A DNA stretch of 64,000 nucleotides from Actinoallomurus iriomotensis (GTDB lineage Bacteria; Actinomycetota; Actinomycetes; Streptosporangiales; Streptosporangiaceae): positions 439,204 through 503,203 of the forward strand of contig NZ_BSTJ01000006.1 of the NCBI RefSeq assembly GCF_030269445.1, read 5' to 3'. Numbering within the stretch: the stretch's first letter is position 1; every line of letters begins with the position of its first letter. A model generated the notes under the pieces. The model searched no databases and was not told the DNA's origin. It saw nothing but the letters and a program-made list of their open reading frames with translations. Positions 7,804 to 16,589 of this stretch are shown piece after piece. A program made the translations under genes and the position numbers.

Positions 7804-8748
7804 TTGAGCGCCGAAGGCGGAAGCAAGGCGATCATCGCCGCACTGGGAGCCAACCTCGGCATCGCGGTGGCCAAGCTCGTGGCGTTCGCGTTCACCGGAT
7901 CGGCCTCGATGATGGCCGAGGGCGTGCACTCGATCGCCGACTCCGGCAACCAGGGACTGCTCATCCTCGGCCGCAACCGGTCCCAGCGAGCCGAGACGAG
8001 CCGGCACCCGTTCGGGTACGGCCGCGAGCGCTTCTTCTACGCCTTCGTCGTCGCCGTCGTGCTGTTCACCGTGGGCGCGCTGTTCTCGCTGTACGAGGGC
8101 TGGCACAAGGTCAGGGATCCGCACGACATCGAGGACCCCCTGTGGGCGTTCGGCGTCCTGGTCCTCGGCATCCTGCTGGAGGGCTTCTCCTTCCGTACGG
8201 CGGTGAAGGAGTCGAACCGCACCCGCGGCGAGCAGAGCTGGGTGTCCTACATCCGCCGGGCCCGCGCGCCGGAGCTGCCGGTCGTGATCCTGGAGGACTT
8301 CGCGGCCCTGATCGGCCTCGTCGTCGCCCTCGCGTGCGTCGCCCTCGCGGTGGTCACCGGCAACGGCGTCTGGGACGGCGTGGGCTCGATCGTCATCGGC
8401 GTGCTGCTCGCGTTCGTCGCCGTCGTGCTGGCGGTGGAGACCAAGAGCATGCTCATCGGCGAGTCCGCGGTGGGCGAGATCGAAAAGCGGATCACCACCG
8501 AGCTGGAGTCGGTCGAGGAGATCGACCGGGTCATCCACCTGCGCACCCTGCACACCGGCCCGGAAGAACTCCTCGTCGCGGTGAAGGTCGCGGTCACCTC
8601 GGACGACACCGCGGCGGAGGTGGCACGGGGCATCGACGCGGCGGAGAAGCGCATCCGCGAGGCGGTGCCGATGGCCCGCCACATCTACATCGAACCCGAC
8701 CTCGACCGCGCCCGTACGACACCGGAGAGCACCGCCGAGACCCCCTGA
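7804..8748 (+). CDS. Cation diffusion facilitator (CDF) family metal transporter
   Basis: A 314-residue CDF transporter, exporting divalent metal (Zn, Mn, Fe or Co) in exchange for protons. It has about six membrane segments: GANLGIAVAKLVAFAFTGSA with the metal-site motif MMAEGVHSIADSGNQ (helix 2, H and D), FYAFVVAVVLFTVGALFSLY, the WAFGVLVLGILLEGFSF segment, ILEDFAALIGLVVALACVAL with a second acidic site, and VWDGVGSIVIGVLLAFVAVVL, then the cytosolic ferredoxin-like domain (about 220-305). The EGVHSIADSGNQ and long loop with YIRRARAPE resemble the ZnT9-like subgroup. TTG start at 7804 with CAGGAAC upstream, 16 bp after the SIS gene; in Streptomyces a cation-efflux gene occupies the same position before ahcY. 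Metal specificity cannot be read from the sequence. Confidence 0.88.
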   Translation: MSAEGGSKAIIAALGANLGIAVAKLVAFAFTGSASMMAEGVHSIADSGNQGLLILGRNRSQRAETSRHPFGYGRERFFYAFVVAVVLFTVGALFSLYEGWHKVRDPHDIEDPLWAFGVLVLGILLEGFSFRTAVKESNRTRGEQSWVSYIRRARAPELPVVILEDFAALIGLVVALACVALAVVTGNGVWDGVGSIVIGVLLAFVAVVLAVETKSMLIGESAVGEIEKRITTELESVEEIDRVIHLRTLHTGPEELLVAVKVAVTSDDTAAEVARGIDAAEKRIREAVPMARHIYIEPDLDRARTTPESTAETP

Positions 8749-8785
8749 CGCCGTCCGGTGCCGCGACGAGTGCGCGGAATGGCGA

Positions 8786-9148
8786 GTGAGCGTGCCCGCC
8801 TACCTCAACGAGTCGAACGGGCAGGTGCACGCGAGGCTGATCAGCCGCGAGGGCGCGATCACGGGGTCGGTCGCCAAGCTCCAGACGTCGGGCTACGACG
8901 ACTTCCGCAACGCTCCGTACGCCTGGAGCAGGACGGTCGGCGACACCACGCACGGCGACGGGAGCACGTACGTCAACACCGATGACGTGAGCTACTCCTA
9001 CCCGGGCGCCGACTGGTGGTGGCGGGGATGCGGCTACATCGGCTCGGGCAGCCACTGCACGTACGCCTTCACCTTCGCCTACAGCACGGGCATCGGCTGG
9101 AAGATCCGCTACTTCAACGGCTACGGGATCTACGACTGGAACGGCTAG
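8786..9148 (+). CDS. Small hypothetical protein, Tyr/Trp/Gly-rich
   Basis: A 120-residue protein I do not recognise. It is strongly enriched in Tyr, Trp, Gly and Ser, especially in the second half (PGADWWWRGCGYIG, YAFTFAYSTGIGWKIRYFNG). It has two cysteines in the pattern GCGYIGSGSHC, as in a small disulphide-bonded exported domain, but no signal peptide follows GTG 8786. The frame upstream of the GTG is open for at least ten codons, reading RCRDECAEWR, and does not look like a leader. It may be the C-terminal remnant of an exported protein, or a cytosolic protein of unknown role. It starts 37 bp after the CDF stop and overlaps, tail to tail, the DUF3592 remnant on the other strand. Confidence 0.5.
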   Translation: MSVPAYLNESNGQVHARLISREGAITGSVAKLQTSGYDDFRNAPYAWSRTVGDTTHGDGSTYVNTDDVSYSYPGADWWWRGCGYIGSGSHCTYAFTFAYSTGIGWKIRYFNGYGIYDWNG

Positions 9149-9482
9149 ACGCCGCCCGCGGGACCCGCTCGATCTCCGCCCACACCTGCCGGCCCTGGCT
9201 CCACAGCCGGGCTCGCAGCCGTTGGATCCGTCGTCCCCTGACGAAGAGGACCGCCCCGATCGGGGTGAACACCACGCCCAGCCCGCCGACGATCAGCGGG
9301 GCGAGGAACGCCGACCAGCATGACGCGATCCGCGCGTCGGACGGATCGTCGGGGTCGTGGGCGACGGGCACGCCGTCGCCTTCCTCGTACGCCGGCGGGT
9401 CGCTGCCGGTGGAGCTCTGAAACGAGTACGACCTGCCGTCGACGGCGAACCACCGGCACGCCCTGTAGTGCCGGCGGAGGGC
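9114..9482 (-). pseudogene. N-terminally truncated DUF3592-like membrane protein remnant
   Basis: The minus frame from directly after the TetR stop codon (9483) reads LRRHYRACRWFAVDGRSYSF, then PPAYEEGDGVPVAHDPDDPS, then a membrane segment AFLAPLIVGGLGVVFTPIGAVLFV and a basic tail. The pattern G-x-x-V-x-V-x-Y/H-DPxDPxxA followed by a TM matches the second half of DUF3592 proteins. No start codon lies between the TetR stop and this conserved part; the first possible start (GTG 9371) falls inside the domain, leaving 85 residues. The first membrane helix and half of the globular domain are therefore missing. Most likely a gene decayed by deletion, with tetR joined to its broken 5' end. Confidence 0.55.
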
Positions 9483-10127
9483 TCAGGGCGCGTAGCCGTG
9501 CAGGAAGACGCGGGCGCCGGCGGTGGCGAGCTCCGCGACGTCGGCGTCGGAGATCGGGAAGACGCCGCGGTAGTTGCGGCTCTCCACCTCGGCCGCGGCG
9601 AGTGTGGCCAGGTGGAACGCGGCGCGTTCGGGGTCGGCGACGCGCAGCAGGCCGCGGTCGGCCAGCTCCTCCAGGCGCCGCGCCAGCTCGCGCCGCACGC
9701 GGCGCGGGCCGGCCTCCTGCCAGGCGTTCAGCACCGCCGGCGGCAGGTGCCCGACCTCGGCCCTGATCTGCTGCACCAGGGCGAAGTGGTCGGCGAACTC
9801 CGGCGTCGGCCGGGCCCAGGCGCAGGCGAAGCCGATGATCGCGGACTCGACGTCGGTGACCTCGCCCAGATGCGCCTCGATCAGCGCGATCTGTGACTCG
9901 GCGACCTCTGTCGCGCTGCTCTGGATGACCTCTTCGAACAACCGGGCCTTGTCGCCGAAGTGGTTGTAGAGAGTGCGGGTGGACACGTCCGCCGCCGCCG
10001 CGATCGTGTCGATGCTCGCCCGCGTGTAGCCCTCGCGGGCGAAGGTGACCCGGGCGCCATCGAGGATCGCCCGGCGCTTGTCGGGGGATCGCCGGGACCG
10101 CCCCGGAGCCGTGTCCGTGCCGCTCAT
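9483..10127 (-). CDS. TetR/AcrR family transcriptional regulator
   Basis: A 214-residue TetR regulator. The N-terminal helix-turn-helix spans about residues 17-63 (KRRAILDGARVTFAREGYTR, then IAAAADVSTRTLYNHFGDK, with the usual tyrosine/phenylalanine recognition helix). The C-terminal ligand domain resembles the TetR_C_7/AefR-like group. It is divergent from the flavin reductase/MFS operon, with 97 bp between the start codons holding two palindromes. Classic arrangement: it represses itself and the divergent drug-efflux/reductase operon until a small hydrophobic molecule binds. The inducer is unknown. ATG 10127 is the only reasonable start. Confidence 0.9.
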   Translation of the reverse strand: MSGTDTAPGRSRRSPDKRRAILDGARVTFAREGYTRASIDTIAAAADVSTRTLYNHFGDKARLFEEVIQSSATEVAESQIALIEAHLGEVTDVESAIIGFACAWARPTPEFADHFALVQQIRAEVGHLPPAVLNAWQEAGPRRVRRELARRLEELADRGLLRVADPERAAFHLATLAAAEVESRNYRGVFPISDADVAELATAGARVFLHGYAP

Positions 10128-10147
10128 GCCGCTGATCCTAACCGATG

Positions 10148-10185
10148 TACAACGGCCGTTGTAACATTACAGTACAACGTGTACT
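10148..10185. promoter_or_regulatory. Twin palindromic operators between tetR and flavin reductase gene
   Basis: Two palindromes lie in tandem: a perfect 16-mer TACAACGGCCGTTGTA at 10148-10163, and AGTACA-ACG-TGTACT at 10171-10185. Both share GTACAAC/GTTGTA half-sites, as expected for one TetR-type dimer binding twice. They sit 20 bp from the tetR start and 39 bp from the start at 10225, so binding would cover both promoters. Confidence 0.75.
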
Positions 10186-10224
10186 TTACCTTTCGATCCC
10201 GCAAGCGACATCGGAGGACCGTCC

Positions 10225-10815
10225 ATGACCAGGATCGCGATCATCACTGGCAGCACCCGCCCGCGCCGACGCGCCCCGATGGTGGCCGCGTGGGTGCGCG
10301 ACGTCGCCGAACGCCACATCGACACGGCCGACTTCGAGGTCGTCGACCTCGCCGCGTTCGACCTGCCGCTGCTCGACGAGGAGGTGCCCGCCGCGATCGG
10401 CGAGTACACGGGCGAGCACACGCGTCGCTGGGCCGAGGCCATCGCCGGTTTCGACGGCTTCGTCTTCGTCACCCCGGAGTACAACCACTCCGTCCCGGCG
10501 GCGCTGAAGAACGCCATCGACTACCTGTTCGCCGAGTGGGGCGACAAGGCCGCCGGGTTCGTCGGCTACGGCCTGCACGGCGGCACCCGTGCGGTGGAGC
10601 ACCTGCGCCTCACGCTCGCCGAGGTCAAGGTCGCCGGCGTACGGACCACGGTGGCGCTGTCGCTGTTCCAGGACTTCACGATCACCGACATGGCCGAGCC
10701 CGGCGCGTTCACCCCCGGCGACCACCAGGAGCCGACGCTCGCCCGGATGCTCGACGAGGTCGTCGCCTGGTCGGCCGCGCTGGCGCCGCTCCGGGCCGGG
10801 CGGGTGGCGGCATGA
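10225..10815 (+). CDS. NADPH-dependent FMN reductase-like flavoprotein
   Basis: A 196-residue flavodoxin-fold protein of the NADPH-dependent FMN reductase family (ChrR/azoreductase-like). It has the FMN-phosphate loop TGSTRPRRRAP at the N-terminus (about residues 9-19) and the family motif VTPEYNHSVPAALKNAIDYL (about 82-101). Such enzymes reduce quinones, flavins, azo compounds or metal ions. GGAGG 9 nt upstream of ATG 10225 gives a strong ribosome site. The stop overlaps the MFS start (ATGA), so reductase and exporter are translationally coupled and controlled by the divergent TetR. Inferred: the pair modifies and exports a redox-active toxic compound. Confidence 0.88.
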   Translation: MTRIAIITGSTRPRRRAPMVAAWVRDVAERHIDTADFEVVDLAAFDLPLLDEEVPAAIGEYTGEHTRRWAEAIAGFDGFVFVTPEYNHSVPAALKNAIDYLFAEWGDKAAGFVGYGLHGGTRAVEHLRLTLAEVKVAGVRTTVALSLFQDFTITDMAEPGAFTPGDHQEPTLARMLDEVVAWSAALAPLRAGRVAA

Positions 10816-12212
10816 CGACCGTGGCGGCGCCCGCGGAGGAGCGCATCGGCCGGCCGGTCTGGCGGCTGGCGCTGGTCATCGTGTTCGGCGCGTTCGCGTC
10901 CGGGCTCGACGGCTCACTGACCAACATCGGGCTGGACACCATCGGCGCCGACCTGCACGCCGGGCTGGACGAGACCCAGTGGGTGGCCACCGGCTACCTG
11001 GTCGCCCTCGCCGTCTCGCTGCCGCTGTGCGGCTGGCTCGGGCGGCGGCTCGGGCCGGGACGGCTGTGGCTGATGGCGCTCGTGGCGTTCACCGCGGCCT
11101 CCGGGCTGTGCGCCGCCGCGCCGAGCATCGGCTGGCTGATCGCACTGCGCGTCGCGCAGGGCCTGGCCGCCGGACTGCTGGTGCCCGCCGGGCAGACGGT
11201 CATCGGCCAGGCGGTCGGCGCCCACCGTCTCGGCCGGGTGATGTCCACGCTGGGCATCGCGGTCGCGCTGGCGCCCGCGCTCGGACCCGTCGTCGGCGGG
11301 CTCGTGCTGCACGCGCTGTCGTGGCCGTGGCTCTTCCTGATCAACCTGCCGATCGGCGCGGTCGGGCTGGCGCTCGGCCTGCGGTACGTGCCGCGCGGAG
11401 ACCGCGGAGCCGCGGGCCCGCTCGACCGGCGGGGCTTCGCCTTGATCGGCGGCGGGCTTCCGCTCCTGGTGTACGCGCTGACGAGGTGGGGTTCGGCCGG
11501 CACTCCGGCCGCGCCCTCGGTCGCGATCCCGCTCGTGCTGGGCGTCGCGGGTCTGGCCGCGTTCGTGCTGCGGACCCGCCGGCGGGAGCACCCGCTGATG
11601 GACCTCGGGCTCTACCGCCGGCCGGTGTACGTCGCGGCCAGCGGCGCCTCGGCGCTCAGCGGTGCGCTGATGTTCGGCACCGCGCTGGTCTTCCCGTTGT
11701 ACTTCCAGATCCTGCACCACGACCGGGTGGTCGACACGGGGCTGCGGATGCTGGCGCTCGGTCTGGGCACCGCGGTGATCCTGCCGGTCGCCGGGCGGCT
11801 CACCGACCGTTACGGCGGCGGCCTGGTCGCCTCCTGGGGCGGCGTGGCCGCGGTGGCGGTGATGGTGGTGTTCCTGCTGTTCGGCGCGGACGCCGACGCC
11901 GATCCGGTGCTGGTCGAGGCGCTGCTGGTGCTGCTGGGCATGGCGGTCGCGGCGACCGCGGTGCCCCCCGGCATCGCCGCCTACCAGGCCGTACCGCCCG
12001 ACCGGCTTCCCGACGCCACCACCCAGGTCAACATCGTGCAGCGGATCGGCGGCGCGCTCGGCGGCTCCCTGTACGCGGTGGCGCTGGCGAACGCCCTGCC
12101 CGGCGGCGGCGAGCACGCCTTCCGCGTCGTGTTCGGATGGCTCACCGGCTCGGCCGTGCTCGCCCTGCTCTGCTCACAGTGGCTGCGCATCGCCCTGCGC
12201 CGCGCCGGCTAG
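10812..12212 (+). CDS. MFS drug exporter, EmrB/QacA (DHA2) family
   Basis: A 466-residue transporter with about 14 hydrophobic segments. The DHA2 motifs are visible: LDGSLTNIGLDTIGADL in helix 1 (motif D1-like), GWLGRRLGPGRLW (motif A, loop 2-3), LRVAQGLAAGLLVPAGQTVI (motif B) and LAPALGPVVGGLVL (motif C, the antiporter motif). These proteins expel drugs in exchange for protons at the cytoplasmic membrane. ATG 10812 overlaps the reductase stop. Second gene of the TetR-controlled operon. Its TAG stop overlaps that of the convergent response regulator: the four bases CTAG at 12209-12212 end both genes. Confidence 0.9.
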   Translation: MTTVAAPAEERIGRPVWRLALVIVFGAFASGLDGSLTNIGLDTIGADLHAGLDETQWVATGYLVALAVSLPLCGWLGRRLGPGRLWLMALVAFTAASGLCAAAPSIGWLIALRVAQGLAAGLLVPAGQTVIGQAVGAHRLGRVMSTLGIAVALAPALGPVVGGLVLHALSWPWLFLINLPIGAVGLALGLRYVPRGDRGAAGPLDRRGFALIGGGLPLLVYALTRWGSAGTPAAPSVAIPLVLGVAGLAAFVLRTRRREHPLMDLGLYRRPVYVAASGASALSGALMFGTALVFPLYFQILHHDRVVDTGLRMLALGLGTAVILPVAGRLTDRYGGGLVASWGGVAAVAVMVVFLLFGADADADPVLVEALLVLLGMAVAATAVPPGIAAYQAVPPDRLPDATTQVNIVQRIGGALGGSLYAVALANALPGGGEHAFRVVFGWLTGSAVLALLCSQWLRIALRRAG

Positions 12213-12877
12213 CCGTCGCCGCCCGGCGTGACCAGGCCGGACTCGTACGCCAGGACGACGGCCTGGGCGCGGTCGCGCAGGCCCAGCTTGGTGAACACGC
12301 GGGCGACGTGGGTCTTCACCGTGTGCTCGCTGACCACCAGGCGTTCGGCGATCTCGCCGTTCGACAGGCCGCCGGCGATCAGGCCGAGGACCTCGGTCTC
12401 GCGGGCGGTGAGGTTCTCCAGTTCCGGGGCGCGCTGCGGCCGGGCGCGCCGCTGCCGGGCGAACTCCCGGATCAGCCGTCCCGTCACCTGCGGGGCCAGC
12501 AGGGCGTCGCCGCGCGCCACCACGCGTACCGCCGAGACGAGGTCGTCCGCGGTGGAGTCCTTGAGCAGGAATCCGCTCGCCCCGGCCGACAGCGCGTCGT
12601 AGACGTACTCGTCGACGTCGAACGTCGTCAGCACGAGCACCCGGGTTCCGCCGTTCGCCGGGTCGGCGAGGATTCGCCGGGTCGCGTCGATCCCGTCCAT
12701 GCCGGGCATGCGGATGTCCATCAGGACGACGTCCGGGCGGTGAGCTTCGGTGAGGCGTACGGCCTCACGGCCGTCACCGCCCTGCGCGACGACGTCGATG
12801 TCGGGCTGGGCGGCGAGGAGTGCGGCGAAGCCGGCGCGCACGATCGTCTGGTCGTCGGCGATCAGCACTCGGATCAT
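12209..12877 (-). CDS. NarL/FixJ-type response regulator
   Basis: A 222-residue two-component response regulator. The receiver domain (1-120) has the acidic pair DD at 8-9, the phosphorylated aspartate in VVLMDIRMPGMDG (about residue 53) and lysine 104 in FLLKDST. A LuxR-type helix-turn-helix fills the end: NLTARETEVLGLIAGGLS, then EIAERLVVSEHTVKTHVARV. The start ATG overlaps the stop of its histidine kinase (ATGA), so the two are made together. Target genes are not evident; the divergent or downstream genes are separate. The pair belongs to the DesK/LiaSR-like class that often senses envelope stress. Confidence 0.92.
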   Translation of the reverse strand: MIRVLIADDQTIVRAGFAALLAAQPDIDVVAQGGDGREAVRLTEAHRPDVVLMDIRMPGMDGIDATRRILADPANGGTRVLVLTTFDVDEYVYDALSAGASGFLLKDSTADDLVSAVRVVARGDALLAPQVTGRLIREFARQRRARPQRAPELENLTARETEVLGLIAGGLSNGEIAERLVVSEHTVKTHVARVFTKLGLRDRAQAVVLAYESGLVTPGGDG

Positions 12878-14325
12878 GAACGCCGATTCTGGCCTACCGG
12901 AAGCTCGGCCTGCACGGCGAATCCGCCCTCTGCGCGCGGACCTGCGGCGAAGCGGCCACCGAGCAGCGTCGCACGCTCGCGCATCCCGACGAGCCCGTGT
13001 CCCATCGCCTTCGTGCGGTTCTCCACCCTCGTGACGGGCACGGGCGACCCGTCGTCGGTCACGCGGACGGCGAGCCGGTCGCCGAGGTAGTCCAGCTCGA
13101 CCCGCACCCGCGATCCGGGCGCGTGCCGCCGGGCGTTCGTCAGCGCCTCCTGGACGATGCGGTACGCCGACAGCTCGATGGTGGTCGACAGGGGCCGTAC
13201 GGCGCCGTTGACCCTGAGCTGGGCCTCTCCGCCGGCGCCGCGGTGACTGTCGATGAGCTCGTTCAGCCGGTCGAGGCGCGGCTGCGGCGTCACCTCGGCG
13301 GGTTCGGCGTTCGGCTCGGCGCGCAGCACGCTGAGCAGCCGGCGCATCTCCTCCAGCGCCTCGCGGGCCGCGCCGGCGATCTCGGCGAAGCCGTTCTTGG
13401 CCTCCGGCGACAGCGTCTGCATCGTGTACGGCGCGGTCTCCGCCTGCACGGCGATCATCGAGACCGAGTGCGCGACGACGTCGTGCAGCTCCCGCGCGAT
13501 CCGGGCGCGTTCGCGCAGCACCGCCTGCTCGCGCTGCACGGCGTTCAGCCGGGTCAGGGTCTCGCTGTTGCGCTCGCGCTCCTCGTCCATGCTGGCCTCG
13601 GCGGTCTCCACCGTACGGCGCGCGTCGCCCAGCCCGAGGGCGGCGACGACGGCGACGAGAGAGGCTGGCCAGGGGATGCCGTCGAGGCTGCCGGAGGCGA
13701 CGTAGACGACGCCGACGGCGACGACGCTGCCCACGCCGAGCACGCCGGTGGACTGGCGCGGCAGCTGCTGGGCCAGCAGGAACAGCGTGTACAGCCCGGC
13801 GAAGGCCGTCGTCGCGAGCAGCGGCTGTCCCGACAGCAGGCTCGCGGCGAGGGCGCCGAGCGTGATGGCCGCGGCCGGGCGCAGCGACTCCCGGCGGAAC
13901 ATCAGCGGCACGGTCGAGGCGAGCGCGAACCCGCCGAGGAGGCTGACCGCCTGCCGGTGGTGCAGCGGGATCTCGAACAGCGCGGCCAGCGCGAGCACGG
14001 CCCCGGTGACCGGCCCGTACCACCAGGACCTGCCGAACCGCCGCCAGGCGTGCAACCAGCGCAGTAGTGGAGGCGTGTGCGGCGTGGGCGCCGCCGCGCC
14101 GGGCCGGGCGTACATCGTCCCGCCGGGCGCACGGTGGGAGGGATCGGGCGGCGTGCTCCGGCCGTACAGGGACGCGACCAGGCGGCCCGTGAGCGGCTTG
14201 AGCAGGCGGCCGATGCCGGTCAGGATCCACAACAGCACCTGACCCACGGCGGTGACCACCTGGGCGGCCAGACGCCACGCTGCGGGGCCGGCTTCTTGGA
14301 GAAACTCAGGTTTGTCGCTAGCCAC
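12874..14325 (-). CDS. DesK/NarX-type sensor histidine kinase
   Basis: A 483-residue sensor kinase. The N-terminal ~45 residues form an amphipathic or membrane-associated stretch (AVGQVLLWILTGIGRLLKPL), followed by a proline-rich linker. Four to six membrane segments occupy about residues 105-225. A coiled coil then leads into a HisKA_3 dimerisation domain with the phosphorylated histidine in ERARIARELHDVVAHSVSMI (about residues 280-299). The ATP domain has EALTNARRHAPGSRVRVELD (N box) and the G2-like GHGLVGMRERATLLGG. It lacks an extracytoplasmic sensor domain, so it probably senses within the membrane. GTG 14325 follows AAAGG at a rather short distance. Operon with the NarL-type regulator. 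Confidence 0.88.
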   Translation of the reverse strand: MASDKPEFLQEAGPAAWRLAAQVVTAVGQVLLWILTGIGRLLKPLTGRLVASLYGRSTPPDPSHRAPGGTMYARPGAAAPTPHTPPLLRWLHAWRRFGRSWWYGPVTGAVLALAALFEIPLHHRQAVSLLGGFALASTVPLMFRRESLRPAAAITLGALAASLLSGQPLLATTAFAGLYTLFLLAQQLPRQSTGVLGVGSVVAVGVVYVASGSLDGIPWPASLVAVVAALGLGDARRTVETAEASMDEERERNSETLTRLNAVQREQAVLRERARIARELHDVVAHSVSMIAVQAETAPYTMQTLSPEAKNGFAEIAGAAREALEEMRRLLSVLRAEPNAEPAEVTPQPRLDRLNELIDSHRGAGGEAQLRVNGAVRPLSTTIELSAYRIVQEALTNARRHAPGSRVRVELDYLGDRLAVRVTDDGSPVPVTRVENRTKAMGHGLVGMRERATLLGGRFAAGPRAEGGFAVQAELPVGQNRRS

Positions 14326-14699
14326 CCTTTATCTTCACCTCCCGAGGCCGGTGCTCGCCTCACCGTACGGAGCGATTTACCCCTCCCTGAGACCGGGGCG
14401 GTGTCCACCTGGAGGACGATGCGAGGTCCCTCCCACAGGGGGACGCGTAGGCGGGGGTGGGCGGCGTAGCTTTTTGAGCGTGACAAGGGCGCCGCGTCTC
14501 CGTACTAGGGGGTCCGGAGACGTCGGCCCCTGGTCCGCCATCCGACCTTCGGGGGTTCGGATGGCGGCCGGTCTCCCTCGCCGGGTGGCCGTCGACCGTC
14601 CGAGGTCTCCCGCGGGCACTCCCCGTGGACGGCATGATCGGGCACACCATGGGCTGGGGTCTCCCCGATCCGGCCACCCAGGCGAGGGCCCTTTGTGTT
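14326..14699. other. Intergenic region between histidine kinase and merR-like gene
   Basis: No convincing gene in these 374 bases; the short ORFs on both strands have no family features and poor ribosome sites. It holds the promoter of the minus-strand kinase operon (right after 14325) and a hairpin at 14535-14567. Confidence 0.6.
14535..14567 (-). terminator. Hairpin downstream of merR-like gene
   Basis: Arms CCGCCATCCGA and TCGGATGGCGG (11 bp perfect) enclose an 11-base loop. It lies 130 bp past the stop of the minus-strand MerR-like gene and before the kinase operon. No U-run follows, as is common for actinobacterial terminators, so attenuator or processing roles are possible. Confidence 0.45.
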
Positions 14700-15038
14700 C
14701 TACCGCCGGCCGCGGAGCAGGCGCAGGGCCTTCTCCTTCTCGAAGTCGAGCGCGCGTGCCGGCGGGGGCGACAGACGCCCGATGCGCTCGCCCAGCTCTC
14801 GCACCGCCGCCCGGACGTCCGGCTCGGCCAGCACGCGCAGCCCGAAGGCGAGCTCTCCCGGGCTGATGTCGTACCGCTTCTCCAGCGTCAGCGCGAGGGC
14901 CACCGCCCGCAGCTCGTCGTCGCCGAAACGCCGGTGCCCGCGGGGCTCACGGACCGGAGGCAGCAGGCCGAGGGCTTCGCGGTAGCGGAGCATGCGGGGC
15001 GAGGTACCGAGCCGCTGGGCGGCCTCCGTGATGCGCAT
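14700..15038 (-). CDS. MerR family transcriptional regulator
   Basis: A 112-residue MerR-type regulator. The winged helix-turn-helix is at the very N-terminus (MRITEAAQRLGTSPRMLRYRE, written here as residues 1-21; then the wing PVREPRGHRRFGDDEL), followed by a helical dimerisation region and a short tail (ARALDFEKEKALRLLRGRR). No effector domain with cysteines is present, so it is not a classic metal sensor. It is divergent from ahcY with 110 bp between start codons, and inverted repeats lie next to its start. It may control itself and possibly ahcY. The effector is unknown. Confidence 0.85.
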   Translation of the reverse strand: MRITEAAQRLGTSPRMLRYREALGLLPPVREPRGHRRFGDDELRAVALALTLEKRYDISPGELAFGLRVLAEPDVRAAVRELGERIGRLSPPPARALDFEKEKALRLLRGRR

Positions 15039-15048
15039 GAGGCCTATT

Positions 15049-15066
15049 CTGACAAATCAGTGTCAG
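15049..15066. promoter_or_regulatory. Nested inverted repeats upstream of merR-like gene
   Basis: CTGACAAATCAGTGTCAG contains CTGACA/TGTCAG as 6-bp arms over six bases and, inside it, CTGA-CAAA-TCAG. The element lies 11 bp upstream of the MerR start and 83 bp upstream of ahcY; it is the obvious candidate for MerR-type autoregulation. Confidence 0.5.
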
Positions 15067-15148
15067 ATACCGCGCCCGGGCCGTGCACCGCTCGACGCAC
15101 CGCACCTAGACTCGGTCGTGAAACCGAATCCAGGGGAGTAAACCAAGC

Positions 15149-16576
<1,428 letters not shown>

Positions 16577-16589
16577 CCTCGATTCAGCG

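Noticed and set aside
7784-7807. Eight-codon ORF (MNAQERS) between SIS and CDF genes as a manA remnant
   Set aside because: Its residues do not match the ManA N-terminus; it may only help re-initiation at TTG 7804.
10589-13090. An 833-codon frame overlapping the flavin reductase, MFS and two-component genes
   Set aside because: Arg-rich shadow; every part is covered by a recognised gene in another frame.
15039-15148. SAH riboswitch upstream of ahcY
   Set aside because: Only 110 bp, containing the MerR-type inverted repeats and a promoter-like TAGACT; no conserved riboswitch core was recognised.
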